Of a stretch of DNA of 64,000 nt, positions 1-11,688 are shown piece after piece. The DNA comes from Pseudomonas nitroreducens TX1 (GTDB taxonomy: Bacteria; Pseudomonadota; Gammaproteobacteria; Pseudomonadales; Pseudomonadaceae): positions 1 through 64,000 of the forward strand of contig NZ_AMZB01000093.1 of the NCBI RefSeq assembly GCF_000313755.1. Direction: 5' to 3'. A program made the translations under genes and the position numbers. The number at the start of each line of letters is the position of its first letter. Position 1 is the stretch's first letter. Below the pieces are notes generated by a model that was not told the origin of the DNA, did no database searches, and saw nothing but the letters and a program-made list of their open reading frames with translations.

Positions 1-75
1 CACAAGCGGACTCTGTCCGCGATTGGCACCCAACGCGGGCGGATAACGTCGCGGATGAATTCCGCTCCTACGAAG
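1..75. repeat. REP-like remnants at the window edge
   Basis: Two degenerate copies of the REP motif seen elsewhere in the window: a GCGGACTCTGTCCGCG core near 6-21, and an inverted copy ending in CCGCTCCTACG near 62-72. They lie just past the stop of the first minus-strand gene, as do most other copies here. No coding function is seen. Confidence 0.5.
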
Positions 76-87
76 CCTGCGATTGCG

Positions 88-528
88 CTAGAACGGCCCG
101 CAGCGCACCGCACCCTGGAAATCCGTCTTCGCCACCAGCCTGCCGTTGGCGTCCGTCAGCAGCGCCAGGGCGCTGCGCAACTGCGGGCGCAGTTCCAGGC
201 GGTAGCGCTGGCCGGCGGCGAAGTCGTCGTAGGTCACCTTGACCCGGCAGGTCAGCTCCGACGGATCGGTCATCTGGCCCATGCCGCCGCCGCTGGAGAC
301 TTCGTACTGGAAGCGCACCACCAGCTCGTGGCGCCCCGGCGTCACCTGGTAGAAGCGGCCGTCGCTCACCGATTGGCCATCCAGGCGCTCGGCCATCAGG
401 GTCTTGCCCGGCGTGGTGTAGAGGTCGATCCAGGCCTTCTGCGGGTCGTGGGCCGGCAGCGGGCTGGCGCAGCCGGCGAGCAGGGCGAAGCCCAGGGGAA
501 GGAATCCGGACAGGTAACGCGGGCGCAT
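88..528 (-). CDS. small outer-membrane lipoprotein, paralogue of the next gene
   Basis: A 146-residue protein with a type II signal peptide and lipobox LLAGC (acylated Cys20). Ala follows the Cys, with no Asp that would retain it in the inner membrane, so outer-membrane sorting is expected. The mature part matches the neighbouring lipoprotein at 572-988 in layout: a W(I/V)DL stretch near the start, a GxHEL(V/R)VRFQ segment, a (F/Y)DDFAAGQRYRLE-like segment and a C-terminal Cys. The two genes are tandem with 43 bp between them and look like an old duplication. I do not recognise the family and assign no function. Confidence 0.75.
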   Translation of the reverse strand: MRPRYLSGFLPLGFALLAGCASPLPAHDPQKAWIDLYTTPGKTLMAERLDGQSVSDGRFYQVTPGRHELVVRFQYEVSSGGGMGQMTDPSELTCRVKVTYDDFAAGQRYRLELRPQLRSALALLTDANGRLVAKTDFQGAVRCGPF

Positions 529-571
529 GGAAGTTCACCGTGGAATGGGCTTATCCCACAGCATACCCCGC

Positions 572-988
572 TCAGGCCTTGGCGCAGCCCCGTTCGCGGC
601 CGCGGGCGATTTCGCCGCCCTGGGCGTCGTAGAGCTTGGCCCAGGGGCGGAAGCCGATGCTGCCGGTCTCCAGACGGTAGCGCTGACCGGCGCTGAACTC
701 CTTGTATTGCACGGTCATTTCGCAGTCGCGCCACAGCGCCTCGTCCACCGGGCCGATGTCCACCGGCTCGACCTGGAACTGGAAGCGCACGCGCAATTCG
801 TGGGAGCCCGGATCGACCTCGAAGTAGCGGGTGCTGGACCATTCCTTGTTGTCCACTTCCATGGCCGCCAGGTCGCTCTGGCTGTTGGTGTCCAGGTCGA
901 CCCAGGCGCGGTTCGGGTCCGGCTGGGGCATCAGCATCGAACAGCCGCTCAGGGCGAGCAGGCCGGCAGGTATGAGAAGGGCGCGCAT
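572..988 (-). CDS. small outer-membrane lipoprotein, tandem paralogue
   Basis: A 138-residue protein with lipobox LSGC (Cys16) followed by Ser, predicting an outer-membrane lipoprotein. It shares WVDLDTN, GSHELRVRFQFQV and EFSAGQRYRLETG with the downstream paralogue. The gene is divergent from the aminopeptidase at 1053 across only 64 bp, so the two transcription units must have closely packed or overlapping promoters. Function is unknown. The conserved block is beta-strand-like, but that is an impression and not a domain assignment. Confidence 0.75.
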   Translation of the reverse strand: MRALLIPAGLLALSGCSMLMPQPDPNRAWVDLDTNSQSDLAAMEVDNKEWSSTRYFEVDPGSHELRVRFQFQVEPVDIGPVDEALWRDCEMTVQYKEFSAGQRYRLETGSIGFRPWAKLYDAQGGEIARGRERGCAKA

Positions 989-1052
989 CGGTGGTGCTCC
1001 TGGTCGAAAGGGTCGGCAGCGGGCGGAACAGGCGCTGTGCTATGTTCCGCCC

Positions 1053-2144
1053 ATGCCCTTCCGCCTTCTTATCCCGACACTCGACCGCCGCCTGTGCCGC
1101 TGGGTTCCCTGGCTGGCCATCTGGGCGCTGAGCGGTTGTTCCACCGTGGGCTACTACGGCCAGTTGGCGGATGGCCAATTGCGCCTGCTCGCCGCCCGCG
1201 AACCGGTAGCCGAAGTGGTCGCCGACCCGACCCGCGACCCTGCGTTGCGCCAGCGCCTGGCGCTGTCCCAGGCGGCGCGCGCCTTCGCCAGCGCCGAGCT
1301 GGGCCTGCCGGACAACCAGAGCTACCGCCTCTACGCCGATATCCATCGGCCCAACGTGGTGTGGAACGTGTTCGCCACACCCGAGCTGTCATTGCAGCCG
1401 CTGACCCATTGCTTCCCCATCGCCGGCTGCGTGGCCTACCGCGGCTATTACGGCGCCAAGGGCGCGCAGGCCGAGGCGAAGCGTTTGAGGGAGCGGGGGC
1501 TGGACGTCTATGTCGGCGGCGTGGAGGCCTATTCGACCCTCGGCTGGTTCGACGACCCGATCCTCAGGAGCATGTTGCGCTGGGGTGACCAGCGTCTGGC
1601 CGAGACGATCTTCCACGAGCTGGCTCACCAGAAGTTCTACCTGCCGGGCGACACGGCGTTCAACGAGTCCTACGCCTCCTTCGTCGAGGCCGAGGGCGGC
1701 CGTCGCTGGCGCGAGTCACGCCACGTGCCGGACGAATCGCCACTGCTGGCCGAGCAGCGCAAGCGCTTCACCCAACTGGTGCTCGATACCCGCGAGCGCT
1801 TGCAGACCCTCTACGCCAGCCCGCGCAGTGATGCCGAGAAGCGCGCCGGCAAGCAGGCCGAGTTCGAGCGCCTGCGCCGTGATTACGCGCAGATGCGTGA
1901 TCAGGATTGGGGCGGCAAGGCGCCCTTCGATGCCTGGGTCAACGGCCCACTGAACAACGCCAAGCTGCTGCCCTTCGGCCTCTACGACCAGTGGGTGCCG
2001 GCGTTCGCGGCGCTGTTTGCCCAGGTTGGCGGCAACTGGCCGGCCTTCTATGCGCGGGTGGAAAAGCTCGGGGCGCTGCCGCCAACGGAGCGCAAGGCGG
2101 CGCTTGAGAAGTTGAAGGCGGGGGAGTTCGTCAGTTTCCGGTGA
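1053..2144 (+). CDS. lipoprotein zinc aminopeptidase (putative aminopeptidase family, COG4324-like)
   Basis: A 363-residue predicted zinc metallopeptidase anchored as a lipoprotein. A long N-terminus ends in lipobox LSGC (Cys29). The metal site is H188-E-L-A-H192, with the likely third ligand in NESYASFVE about 12 residues on (E205). The C-terminal half is helical and rich in Lys, Arg and Glu. The ATG at 1053 was chosen because it gives a proper lipoprotein signal; the open frame continues further upstream without a plausible start. The family is known from genome annotation as putative aminopeptidases; the substrate is not established. It is divergent from the small lipoprotein genes. Confidence 0.8.
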   Translation: MPFRLLIPTLDRRLCRWVPWLAIWALSGCSTVGYYGQLADGQLRLLAAREPVAEVVADPTRDPALRQRLALSQAARAFASAELGLPDNQSYRLYADIHRPNVVWNVFATPELSLQPLTHCFPIAGCVAYRGYYGAKGAQAEAKRLRERGLDVYVGGVEAYSTLGWFDDPILRSMLRWGDQRLAETIFHELAHQKFYLPGDTAFNESYASFVEAEGGRRWRESRHVPDESPLLAEQRKRFTQLVLDTRERLQTLYASPRSDAEKRAGKQAEFERLRRDYAQMRDQDWGGKAPFDAWVNGPLNNAKLLPFGLYDQWVPAFAALFAQVGGNWPAFYARVEKLGALPPTERKAALEKLKAGEFVSFR

Positions 2145-2160
2145 GTCCTCCGGCGGGTGG

Positions 2161-2231
2161 GTTCGCGAGCAAGCTCGCTCCTACAGGTCAGGGCGAGGCA
2201 GCTCTTCGTAGGAGCGAGCTTGCTCGCGAAC
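2161..2231. repeat. pair of inverted REP elements
   Basis: Two copies of the Pseudomonas REP motif facing each other (2161-2186 and 2208-2231), each with the core palindrome GCGAGCAAGCTCGC and a CTCCTAC tail, about 20 bp apart. They lie between the convergent aminopeptidase and 3-hydroxyacyl-CoA dehydrogenase genes, a typical BIME-like placement. Confidence 0.85.
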
Positions 2232-2283
2232 CGCCCAGCGCCGGTGTCCCCTTGCAGGGTGCGCTGCTACAGGTTGCAGACCG

Positions 2284-3807
2284 TCACTCCGCCCGATCCG
2301 GACTATGCAGCGGCAAGTCCAGCTGCACGCGGCGGCGCAGCCAGGGGCTGGGCCGGTAGCGCGCCTCGCCGTAGCAGGCTTGCAGCCCTTGCAGGATGGT
2401 GAGGATGCGCGCCGCGCCGTAGTGCTCGCCGAAGGCCAGCGGGCCCAGGGGATAACCCAGCGCCAGTTGCACCGCGCGGTCCAGTGTCACCGGGGTGGCG
2501 ATGCCGCGCTGGGTGATCTCGCAACCCAGGTTGACGATCCCGGCGACCACCCGCTGGCTGATGAAGCCAGGCGAATCGTTGATCACTTCCACCGGCACGC
2601 CGTCGCTGCCCAGCGCCTGGCGCGCCTGGGCTTCGAGCTTGGGGTCGAGCGCCGGCTGGCGCATCAGCACACGGCGGCGGTCCAGTTCGGTGAAGGTCTC
2701 CAGCGCCAGGCTGCGCTCCGGCGGCAGGCCGAGGGCGTCGATGCGCGTGCTGGCGTCCGTCCCCAGCGGGGTGACCAGGCAGATGGCCCGTGATGACGGC
2801 GCTTCGCTGGTCTCCAGCACCACGCCGCCGAGGGTAAGGATCGCCGCCACGCGGTGGCGCAATTCCGGATCCTGGCTGTCGAGCCAGTAAGGGCGATTGA
2901 GCAGCACGGCCTCGTGCTGCTCCTCGGGTTCGCGCACGGGTTGGCCGTCGCGGTAGTGGTAGAAGCCCTCGCCACTCTTGCGCCCCAGCAGGCCGCCGGC
3001 GACGCGCTGCGCGGCCAGCGGCGAGGGGGTATAGCGCGGGTCCTGGTAGAACTGCTGGTAGAGCGATTCCATCACCGCCTGGGAAACATCCAGGCCGGTC
3101 AGGTCGAGCAGCTCGAAGGGCCCCATGCGAAAGCCCACGCCGTCGCGCAGGATGCGGTCGATCTGCGCCGGGCTGGCGATGCCCTCGCCGAGGATGCGCA
3201 GCGCTTCGGTGCTGAACGCGCGGCCGGCGTGGTTGACGATGAAGCCGGGGCTGTCCGGCGAAACCGCCGGGTAATGCCCGGCCTGCTCCGCCAGCCGGCT
3301 CAGGCGGCGCACCACCGACTCGCTGGTGCGCTGGCCGCGCACGACCTCGACGATGCGCATCAGCGTCACCGGGTTGAAGAAATGGAAGCCGGCGACGCGT
3401 TCCGGGCGCTGGCAGCGCGCGGCGATACGGGTGACCGAGAGCGATGAGGTGTTGCTCGCCAGCACGGCGTCCGGCGCCACGCGTTTTTCCAGCTCGGCGA
3501 GCAGCGCCTGCTTGGCGCCGAGGTCCTCGATGATGGCTTCGATCAGCAGGTCGCAGTCGGCCAGTTCGTCGAGGCTGTGAGTCGGCAGCAGGCGTTGCAT
3601 CGTCGCGCCGAGTGCGTCAGGGCTGAGCTTGCCCTTGGCCACCGAACGCTCCAGCAGTTCGCGGTTGAAGGCCAGGGCCTGCTCCACGGTCTGCGGGTTG
3701 CTGTCGTACAGCCGCACCGGCAGGCCGGCACTGGCGAACAGCTGGGCGATGCCGCGGCCCATGGCTCCGGCGCCGATCACGCCGATACGGTGGAAGGACT
3801 CGGTCAT
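2284..3807 (-). CDS. 3-hydroxyacyl-CoA dehydrogenase (PaaH/PaaC-like, two C-terminal domains)
   Basis: A 507-residue NAD-dependent 3-hydroxyacyl-CoA dehydrogenase that oxidises the L-3-hydroxyacyl-CoA to the 3-oxoacyl-CoA in beta-oxidation. The Rossmann domain begins GVIGAGAMGRGIAQLF (GxGxxG at residues 12-17), and HFFNPV near residue 140 is the active-site region. Two C-terminal 3HCDH modules follow (SPGFIVNHAGRAFSTEALR, then SPGFISQRVVAGIVNLG), the layout of PaaH-type enzymes of about 500 residues. The ATG at 3807 begins the protein just ahead of the dinucleotide fold. It lies 47 bp downstream of the acyl-CoA ligase on the same strand, so the two are probably one transcript. Substrate chain length cannot be read from sequence. 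Confidence 0.88.
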   Translation of the reverse strand: MTESFHRIGVIGAGAMGRGIAQLFASAGLPVRLYDSNPQTVEQALAFNRELLERSVAKGKLSPDALGATMQRLLPTHSLDELADCDLLIEAIIEDLGAKQALLAELEKRVAPDAVLASNTSSLSVTRIAARCQRPERVAGFHFFNPVTLMRIVEVVRGQRTSESVVRRLSRLAEQAGHYPAVSPDSPGFIVNHAGRAFSTEALRILGEGIASPAQIDRILRDGVGFRMGPFELLDLTGLDVSQAVMESLYQQFYQDPRYTPSPLAAQRVAGGLLGRKSGEGFYHYRDGQPVREPEEQHEAVLLNRPYWLDSQDPELRHRVAAILTLGGVVLETSEAPSSRAICLVTPLGTDASTRIDALGLPPERSLALETFTELDRRRVLMRQPALDPKLEAQARQALGSDGVPVEVINDSPGFISQRVVAGIVNLGCEITQRGIATPVTLDRAVQLALGYPLGPLAFGEHYGAARILTILQGLQACYGEARYRPSPWLRRRVQLDLPLHSPDRAE

Positions 3808-3854
3808 GCTGCGGCTCTCGTCGTGCGCACCTGCATCAACCATAGACGTTGTGC

Positions 3855-5486
3855 TCACACGGTGGCCCTTTTCGCCAGCTCCAGATCGCGCAGCTGACGG
3901 CGCAGCAGTTTGCCGACGCTGGTCTTGGGCAGCTCGTCGAGCACCTCGACGAAGCTCGGCACCTTGTAGCCGGTGAGGTGCTCGCGGCAATGGGCGATGA
4001 TCTGCGCCGGCGCCAGGGACTCGTCCCTGAGGCTGACGAACAGCTTCACCGACTCGCCCTTGCGTGCGTCCGGCACGCCGATGGCCACGCACTCGCGCAC
4101 GCCGGGGTGGCGCATCACCGCGTCTTCCACCTCGTTGGGAAACACGTTGAAACCCGAGACCAGGATCATGTCCTTCTTGCGGTCGACGATTTTCAGCATG
4201 CCGTCGGCATCCAGCTCGGCGATGTCGCCGGTCTTCAGCCAGCCATCGGCGGTCAGCACCTGGGCGCTCTCCTCCGGGCGCTGCCAGTAGCCCTGCATCA
4301 CCTGCGGGCCGCGCAGCCAAAGCTCGCCGGGCTGGTCGGGGGCGGTGTCGTTGCCCTCCTCGTCCACCGTACGCAGCTCGGTATCCACCAGCGCCTGGCC
4401 GACGTAGCCCTCACGGTACGGGCTCAGCAGCGTGCCGGTGGAAACCACGGGCGATGCCTCGGTGAGGCCGAAGCCCTCGCGCACCGGCGCACCGGTCAGC
4501 GCTTCCCAGCGCCGGCCCACTTCGCGGTTCAGCGGCGCACCGCCGGAGGTCACCCACTTCAGGTGGCTGAAGTCGATGCCGGGAAAGTCCGGGTGATTCA
4601 TCAGGCCGACGAACAGGGTGTTGATCCCGCTCATCAGGGTGAAGGGATAGCGGCGCATCGCGCCGATGATCTCGTCGAGGTTGCGGCCGTCGCGGATGAA
4701 CACCGTGTGCAGGCCCATGCCCACCGAGGACAGGCAATTCGTCGCGAAGGCCATGATGTGGTAGAGCGGCAGCGGCGCGATGCGCACGTCGGTGGCCGGG
4801 TCCAGCAGGCCGGGACGCAGGAACAGCTCCAGGGTCTGGATGACGTTGGCGATCAGGCTGCGGTGGCTGAGCATCGCGCCCTTGGATACCCCTGTGGTGC
4901 CGCCGGTGTACTGCAGCAGGGCGAGGCGATCCAGGCCCGGCTCGGCGTCCACCGGCGGCGCCTCGGCGCCCAGGCGCAGGGCCTGCTGGAAGCGGGTGCA
5001 GTCCGCCTCGTCGCTATCGAAATGCGGGTGTTCAATATCGTCGATCGAGGTCAGCAGCACCTGCCGCACATCGGTCTGTGCCTGCACACCGCGCAGCAGA
5101 GGCAGCAGGCGGTCGAGCAACAACACGGCGCAGGCGCCGGAGTCGGCCAGCTGGTGGCGCAACTCGCTGGCGGTGTACTGCGGATTGGTGTTCACCAGCA
5201 CTACCCCGGCCTTCAGCGCGCCGAAGGTGGCGATGGGGTATTGCAGGGAATTGGGCAGCATCAGCGCCAGGCGCTCGCCCGGTTGCAGGCCGGCGTGGTG
5301 GCGCAGGTAGCGGGCGAAGGTGTCGGCCTGGCGTTCCAGCTCGGCGAAGCTCAGGTGGCTGTCGCCGCAGGAGAACGCGAGGCGCTCGGGGAATTCGCGG
5401 CAGGCGTCGCGCAGCAGGTCGTGGAGGTTCTGGTAGTCGTGACGGGCGATCTCGCGGGCCACGTGACCTGAGGGTTGAGCAGACAT
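3855..5486 (-). CDS. AMP-dependent acyl-CoA synthetase (FadD/PimA-like)
   Basis: A 543-residue ANL-superfamily ligase that activates a carboxylic acid to its CoA thioester through an acyl-adenylate. It shows the P-loop YTGGTTGVSKGAMLSH, the A5 motif GFGLTEASPVVS, the hinge region GWLKTGDIAELDADG and IVDRKKDMILVSGFNVFP, and the catalytic Lys in PKTSVGKLLRR near the C-terminus. The start at 5486 is favoured by a GGAG 9 bases upstream. It leads a two-gene unit with the 3-hydroxyacyl-CoA dehydrogenase and is divergent from an IclR regulator across 211 bp that contain a putative operator. Position beside PimC, PimD and PimF-like genes suggests a medium-chain or dicarboxylic acid substrate, which is an inference. 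Confidence 0.88.
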   Translation of the reverse strand: MSAQPSGHVAREIARHDYQNLHDLLRDACREFPERLAFSCGDSHLSFAELERQADTFARYLRHHAGLQPGERLALMLPNSLQYPIATFGALKAGVVLVNTNPQYTASELRHQLADSGACAVLLLDRLLPLLRGVQAQTDVRQVLLTSIDDIEHPHFDSDEADCTRFQQALRLGAEAPPVDAEPGLDRLALLQYTGGTTGVSKGAMLSHRSLIANVIQTLELFLRPGLLDPATDVRIAPLPLYHIMAFATNCLSSVGMGLHTVFIRDGRNLDEIIGAMRRYPFTLMSGINTLFVGLMNHPDFPGIDFSHLKWVTSGGAPLNREVGRRWEALTGAPVREGFGLTEASPVVSTGTLLSPYREGYVGQALVDTELRTVDEEGNDTAPDQPGELWLRGPQVMQGYWQRPEESAQVLTADGWLKTGDIAELDADGMLKIVDRKKDMILVSGFNVFPNEVEDAVMRHPGVRECVAIGVPDARKGESVKLFVSLRDESLAPAQIIAHCREHLTGYKVPSFVEVLDELPKTSVGKLLRRQLRDLELAKRATV

Positions 5487-5538
5487 CGACTTCTCCGTTC
5501 TTTCTCGAGCCTGTGTTGGCCCTGGATTCGAATTGTTG

Positions 5539-5557
5539 TTCTGCACAGCGAAACATC
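5539..5557. promoter_or_regulatory. putative IclR operator, copy 1
   Basis: TTCTGCACAGCGAAACATC lies in the divergent control region, 53-71 bp upstream of the ligase start. The identical 19 bp recur in inverse orientation at 11535-11553, upstream of the bifunctional acyl-CoA enzyme. The site has TTC...GAA arms, giving an imperfect palindrome of the sort bound by dimeric regulators. Assignment to the adjacent IclR protein is inferred from position. Confidence 0.55.
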
Positions 5558-5697
5558 GTGTCGAAATCGATGGTATGCGATAGGCTAGCCCGACGCAACG
5601 AGTACACGCGGACCGCTGCGTGGCGACGGGGCGATCTGCTATCGTTCGCCCGCGCCGCGCGTGGCGCCGCAACAGCAATCCCCCCCGCCGAGGCCCC

Positions 5698-6483
5698 ATG
5701 AGCGACGACGTCGAAGACAGCAGCAACCCCAAGGACCGCAAGTACGTCGAGGCGCTCGCCCGCGGACTGGACGTGCTGCGCGCCTTCACCCACGGTTCGG
5801 TGGTGCTCGGCAACCAGGAAATCTCGCGGATCACCGGCCTGCCCAAGGCGACGGTTTCACGCATGACCTATACCCTGACCCAGCTGGGCTACCTCTGCTA
5901 TTCGCAGCAGCACGAGAAGTACCAGCTGGATTCCGGCGTGCTGGCGCTGGGTTACGCCTATGTCTCCAACCTGCGCGTCCGCCAGTTGGCCAAGCCGTAC
6001 ATGGACGCCTTCGCCCGCCGTACCAACACCACGGTCGGCCTCACCTGCCGCGACTGGCTGTCGATGATCTACGTGGAAAACTGCCGCCCGCCGGAAGCCA
6101 CTTCCCTGCGTATGGACGCGGGCGTGCGCCTGCCGCTGGCGACCACCGCCGCCGGCCGCGCCTACCTGGCTGCGACTCCGCAGCAGGAGCGCGAGCACTT
6201 GCTGTCGGCTCTGCAGGAACGGCATGAGGGGGATTGGGCGGTGATGCGCGCTTCGTTGGACGCCTCTTTCGAAGAGTACGACGAGCACGGCTTCTGCCTG
6301 TCCCTTGGCGACTGGGACCGCAACGTGCGCGCTGCCGGTGTGCCGTTGCGCCTGGCCGACGGCGGGCTGATGGCGCTGACCTGCGGAGCACCGTCGTTCC
6401 AGTTGAGCGAGGAGACGCTGCGCGGGTCGCTGGCCCATGAGCTGGAAATCCTGGCGCGGGATATCGAGAGCCTTGGGGCCTGA
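5698..6483 (+). CDS. IclR-family transcriptional regulator
   Basis: A 261-residue protein with an N-terminal winged helix-turn-helix (KYVEALARGLDVLRAF, then NQEISRITGLPKATVSRMTYTLTQLGYL, about residues 15-70) and a C-terminal IclR effector domain (about 90-260). This is the usual family length. The ATG at 5698 was chosen over an upstream in-frame start because the protein then begins right before the conserved DNA-binding part. It is divergent from the acyl-CoA ligase. The identical 19-bp sequence in both acyl-CoA promoters suggests it controls both units, probably in response to an acid or acyl-CoA from the pathway. Confidence 0.88.
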   Translation: MSDDVEDSSNPKDRKYVEALARGLDVLRAFTHGSVVLGNQEISRITGLPKATVSRMTYTLTQLGYLCYSQQHEKYQLDSGVLALGYAYVSNLRVRQLAKPYMDAFARRTNTTVGLTCRDWLSMIYVENCRPPEATSLRMDAGVRLPLATTAAGRAYLAATPQQEREHLLSALQERHEGDWAVMRASLDASFEEYDEHGFCLSLGDWDRNVRAAGVPLRLADGGLMALTCGAPSFQLSEETLRGSLAHELEILARDIESLGA

Positions 6484-6507
6484 GCCCTGGCAGGGAGAAC
6501 CGCTTTC

Positions 6508-6609
6508 GTAGGAGCGGAGCTTCTCCGCGAAATCCATCGCGGCTCACTCGGTGTCCTATGTGAACGCCTGCCTCATGCACCCGTGTAGGAGCGGACTTTG
6601 TCCGCGATG
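6508..6609. repeat. two variant REP elements
   Basis: GTAGGAGCGGAGCTTCTCCGCG (about 6508-6531) and GTAGGAGCGGACTTTGTCCGCG (about 6586-6607) are a REP variant with a GCGGA...TCCGC stem instead of GCGAGC...GCTCGC. They follow the IclR stop codon. The same variant appears at the left edge of the window. Confidence 0.7.
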
Positions 6610-6682
6610 TGTCTGCCTCACCCCTTGTTTCCCGCGTCGCTTCGGCGTGCGCTGATAGATTTTGTTTCGCCCCCTCGGGCGA

Positions 6683-6871
6683 CCCACTTTGGAGAGACCC
6701 AAAGTGGGCAAAGGTCTTGCCCCTCCATCCGGTTTTTCGCCTAGGCGAAAAATTCCCTCGTCGAATCGAAGTTTCAGGGGCACGAACCAGGCGTCCCCCC
6801 ACGAAGGGCCATCCCTGGCCCATCGTGGCTCTCGCAGCATCCATGCCGCTCAACCCCTGAAACTCCGATTC
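6683..6871. repeat. structured non-coding repeat with nested inverted repeats
   Basis: The 576-bp gap at 6484-7059 has no convincing gene; short open frames across it have no recognisable protein features. It holds a series of hairpins. CCCACTTTGG (6683-6692) pairs with CCAAAGTGGG (6699-6708). A perfect 20-bp palindrome centred on CGCCTAGGCG lies at 6733-6752. An outer stem GTTTCAGGGG (6771-6780) with CCCCTGAAAC (6854-6863) is extended by GAATCG/CGATTC (6763-6768 and 6866-6871). Inside it, CCACGA/TCGTGG and GGGCCA/TGGCCC form a second stem at 6799-6828. From memory it resembles long intergenic repeats of some Pseudomonas genomes. Confidence 0.6.
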
Positions 6872-6967
6872 CACTCGGCCTCCTGAAAGGGGCGCTCCGG
6901 AGTGCACGGATGTTTCTCTGGAAATAGAAGCCAGAGCTCGAACCGGATCGCCGTGCATGCTTTTCCT

Positions 6968-7043
6968 GTAGGAGCGAGTTCGCGAACCGCCCAGCACCGG
7001 AGCCATCGGCGAATCCCCGTTCGCGAGCAAGCTCGCTCCTACA
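6968..7043. repeat. pair of inverted REP elements
   Basis: A shortened copy (GTAGGAGCGAGTTCGCGAAC, 6968-6987) and a full-length inverted copy (7019-7043) immediately downstream of the acyl-CoA dehydrogenase stop codon. The pair may protect or terminate the acyl-CoA operon transcript. Confidence 0.8.
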
Positions 7044-7059
7044 AGGGCCGGCAAGCGCC

Positions 7060-8190
7060 TCAGGCCACGTCCATCAACCCCGCATACACCTTCAGGTGAT
7101 GATCGTCGTCCCCTAACTGATGGCTGAGCATCACCAGCCGCTTGGCGTGGTGCGCCAGCACGTATTCCCAGGTCATGCCGATGCCGCCGTGCAGCTGGAT
7201 CGCCTGTTCGGCCACGTAGCGCGCGGCGCGGGTGACGATGAACTTGGCGGCCGCCAGGGTGCGGCTGCGTTCGGCGCTGTCGGGCTGGTCGGCGACGCAG
7301 GCGGCGAGGATCGCCATGCTGGTGGCCTGCTCCAGTTCGCTGCGCATGTCCACCATGCGGTGCTGCAGTACCTGGAACTTGCCGATGGGGAGGCCGAATT
7401 GCTTGCGCGTCTTCAGGTAGTCCAGGGTCAGTGCGCAGGCTTCCTGCAGGCTGCCGAGGGCTTCGGCGCACTGCGCGGCGATGGCGCGGCCCTGTTGGTA
7501 ACGCAGGGCCGGAAGGGCTTCGCCCGGCGTGCCGATAGCCTCGCCAACGGCACCGTCGAGGAACAGCTCGCAGGCGCGCTGGCCGTCCACTGTCGGGTAG
7601 TCGCGGCGGCTGACGCCCGCTTGCTGCGGGGCGATGAGGAACAGGCCGATGCCCGCCTCGTCCCGCGCATTGCCGCTTACGCGAGCCGAAACCAGAATCG
7701 CCGTAGCGCTCTGCCCGCCAATCACCACCGCCTTGCGGCCGCTCAGTTTCCAGCTATCGCCGGCCTGCTCCGCGCGGGTCTGCACGTCGTGCAGCTGGTA
7801 ATGGCTCTGCGGTTCTTCCAGGGCCACTGCGAGTTGCACCTCGCCGCTGGCGATGCGCGGCAGCCAATGATCCTTCTGCGCATCATTGCCCAGCTGGGCG
7901 ATCAGCCCGCCGGCGTGCACCACCGATTGCAGGTACGGCTCCAGGCAAAGACCACGGCCCAGCTCGGTAAGTACCAGCATGCTTTCGACACCACTGCCGA
8001 AGCCGCCGTACGCCTCGGGTAGTGACACCGAGGTCAGCCCCAGCTCGCCGAGCTGGCGCCAGAAGTCGGCGCCGTAGCCCAGTTCGCTCTTGCTGAATCC
8101 GTCGCGCTTGTCGAACGGATAGGCGTCGCGAACCAGGCGCGCCGCGGTGTCCTGCAGCATCTGCTGCTCTTCGCTCAGTTTGAAGTCCAT
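7060..8190 (-). CDS. acyl-CoA dehydrogenase, PimD-like small subunit
   Basis: A 376-residue flavoprotein acyl-CoA dehydrogenase that introduces the alpha,beta double bond of an acyl-CoA. It opens MDFKLSEEQQMLQDTAARLV and ends with the family C-terminus (QLHGGIGMTWEYVLAHHAKR, about residues 338-357). It lies 10 bp downstream of a second, distinct acyl-CoA dehydrogenase in the same operon. This large/small pair and the N-terminus resemble pimeloyl-CoA dehydrogenase PimC/PimD, which acts as a heteromer. That assignment rests on remembered family features; other short- or branched-chain substrates remain possible. The REP pair follows its stop codon. Confidence 0.82.
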   Translation of the reverse strand: MDFKLSEEQQMLQDTAARLVRDAYPFDKRDGFSKSELGYGADFWRQLGELGLTSVSLPEAYGGFGSGVESMLVLTELGRGLCLEPYLQSVVHAGGLIAQLGNDAQKDHWLPRIASGEVQLAVALEEPQSHYQLHDVQTRAEQAGDSWKLSGRKAVVIGGQSATAILVSARVSGNARDEAGIGLFLIAPQQAGVSRRDYPTVDGQRACELFLDGAVGEAIGTPGEALPALRYQQGRAIAAQCAEALGSLQEACALTLDYLKTRKQFGLPIGKFQVLQHRMVDMRSELEQATSMAILAACVADQPDSAERSRTLAAAKFIVTRAARYVAEQAIQLHGGIGMTWEYVLAHHAKRLVMLSHQLGDDDHHLKVYAGLMDVA

Positions 8191-8200
8191 GGTCAGCCCC

Positions 8201-9391
<1,191 letters not shown>

Positions 9392-9401
9392 GGCGGGTCC
9401 T

Positions 9402-11501
<2,100 letters not shown>

Positions 11502-11534
11502 GCTGTGCTCCGTTTAGATTTGTTTTAACGGAAT

Positions 11535-11553
11535 GATGTTTCGCTGTGCAGAA
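11535..11553. promoter_or_regulatory. putative IclR operator, copy 2
   Basis: Reverse complement of the sequence at 5539-5557, identical over all 19 bp. It lies 34-52 bp upstream of the start of the bifunctional acyl-CoA enzyme, where a regulator would overlap or abut the promoter. It is not part of the REP family, whose copies here begin about 50 bp further upstream. Confidence 0.55.
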
Positions 11554-11605
11554 TACGATGTCGTTTTTTTCTTGTCGAGTAGAGAGATAGGGTAAGGCTG
11601 TCGTC

Positions 11606-11681
11606 AGAGCGGGCTTGCTCGCGAAGCGCTCAGCCTCTGAAATTCCGGTGAATTCGTTCGCGAGCAAGCTCGCTTCTACAG
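11606..11681. repeat. pair of inverted REP elements (one diverged)
   Basis: A diverged copy (AGAGCGGGCTTGCTCGCGAA, 11606-11625) and an inverted copy with one change in the tail (11656-11681, CGCTTCTACAG). They fill the gap between the bifunctional enzyme's promoter and the small hypothetical gene. Confidence 0.75.
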
Positions 11682-11688
11682 AGAGAAA

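Noticed and set aside
3849-5471. 540-codon plus-strand open frame
   Set aside because: It is antisense to the acyl-CoA synthetase, whose motifs are complete.
6556-6860. Overlapping open frames on both strands (94, 83 and 74 codons)
   Set aside because: They are produced by the palindromic repeat. Their sequences have no signal, domain or ribosome site.
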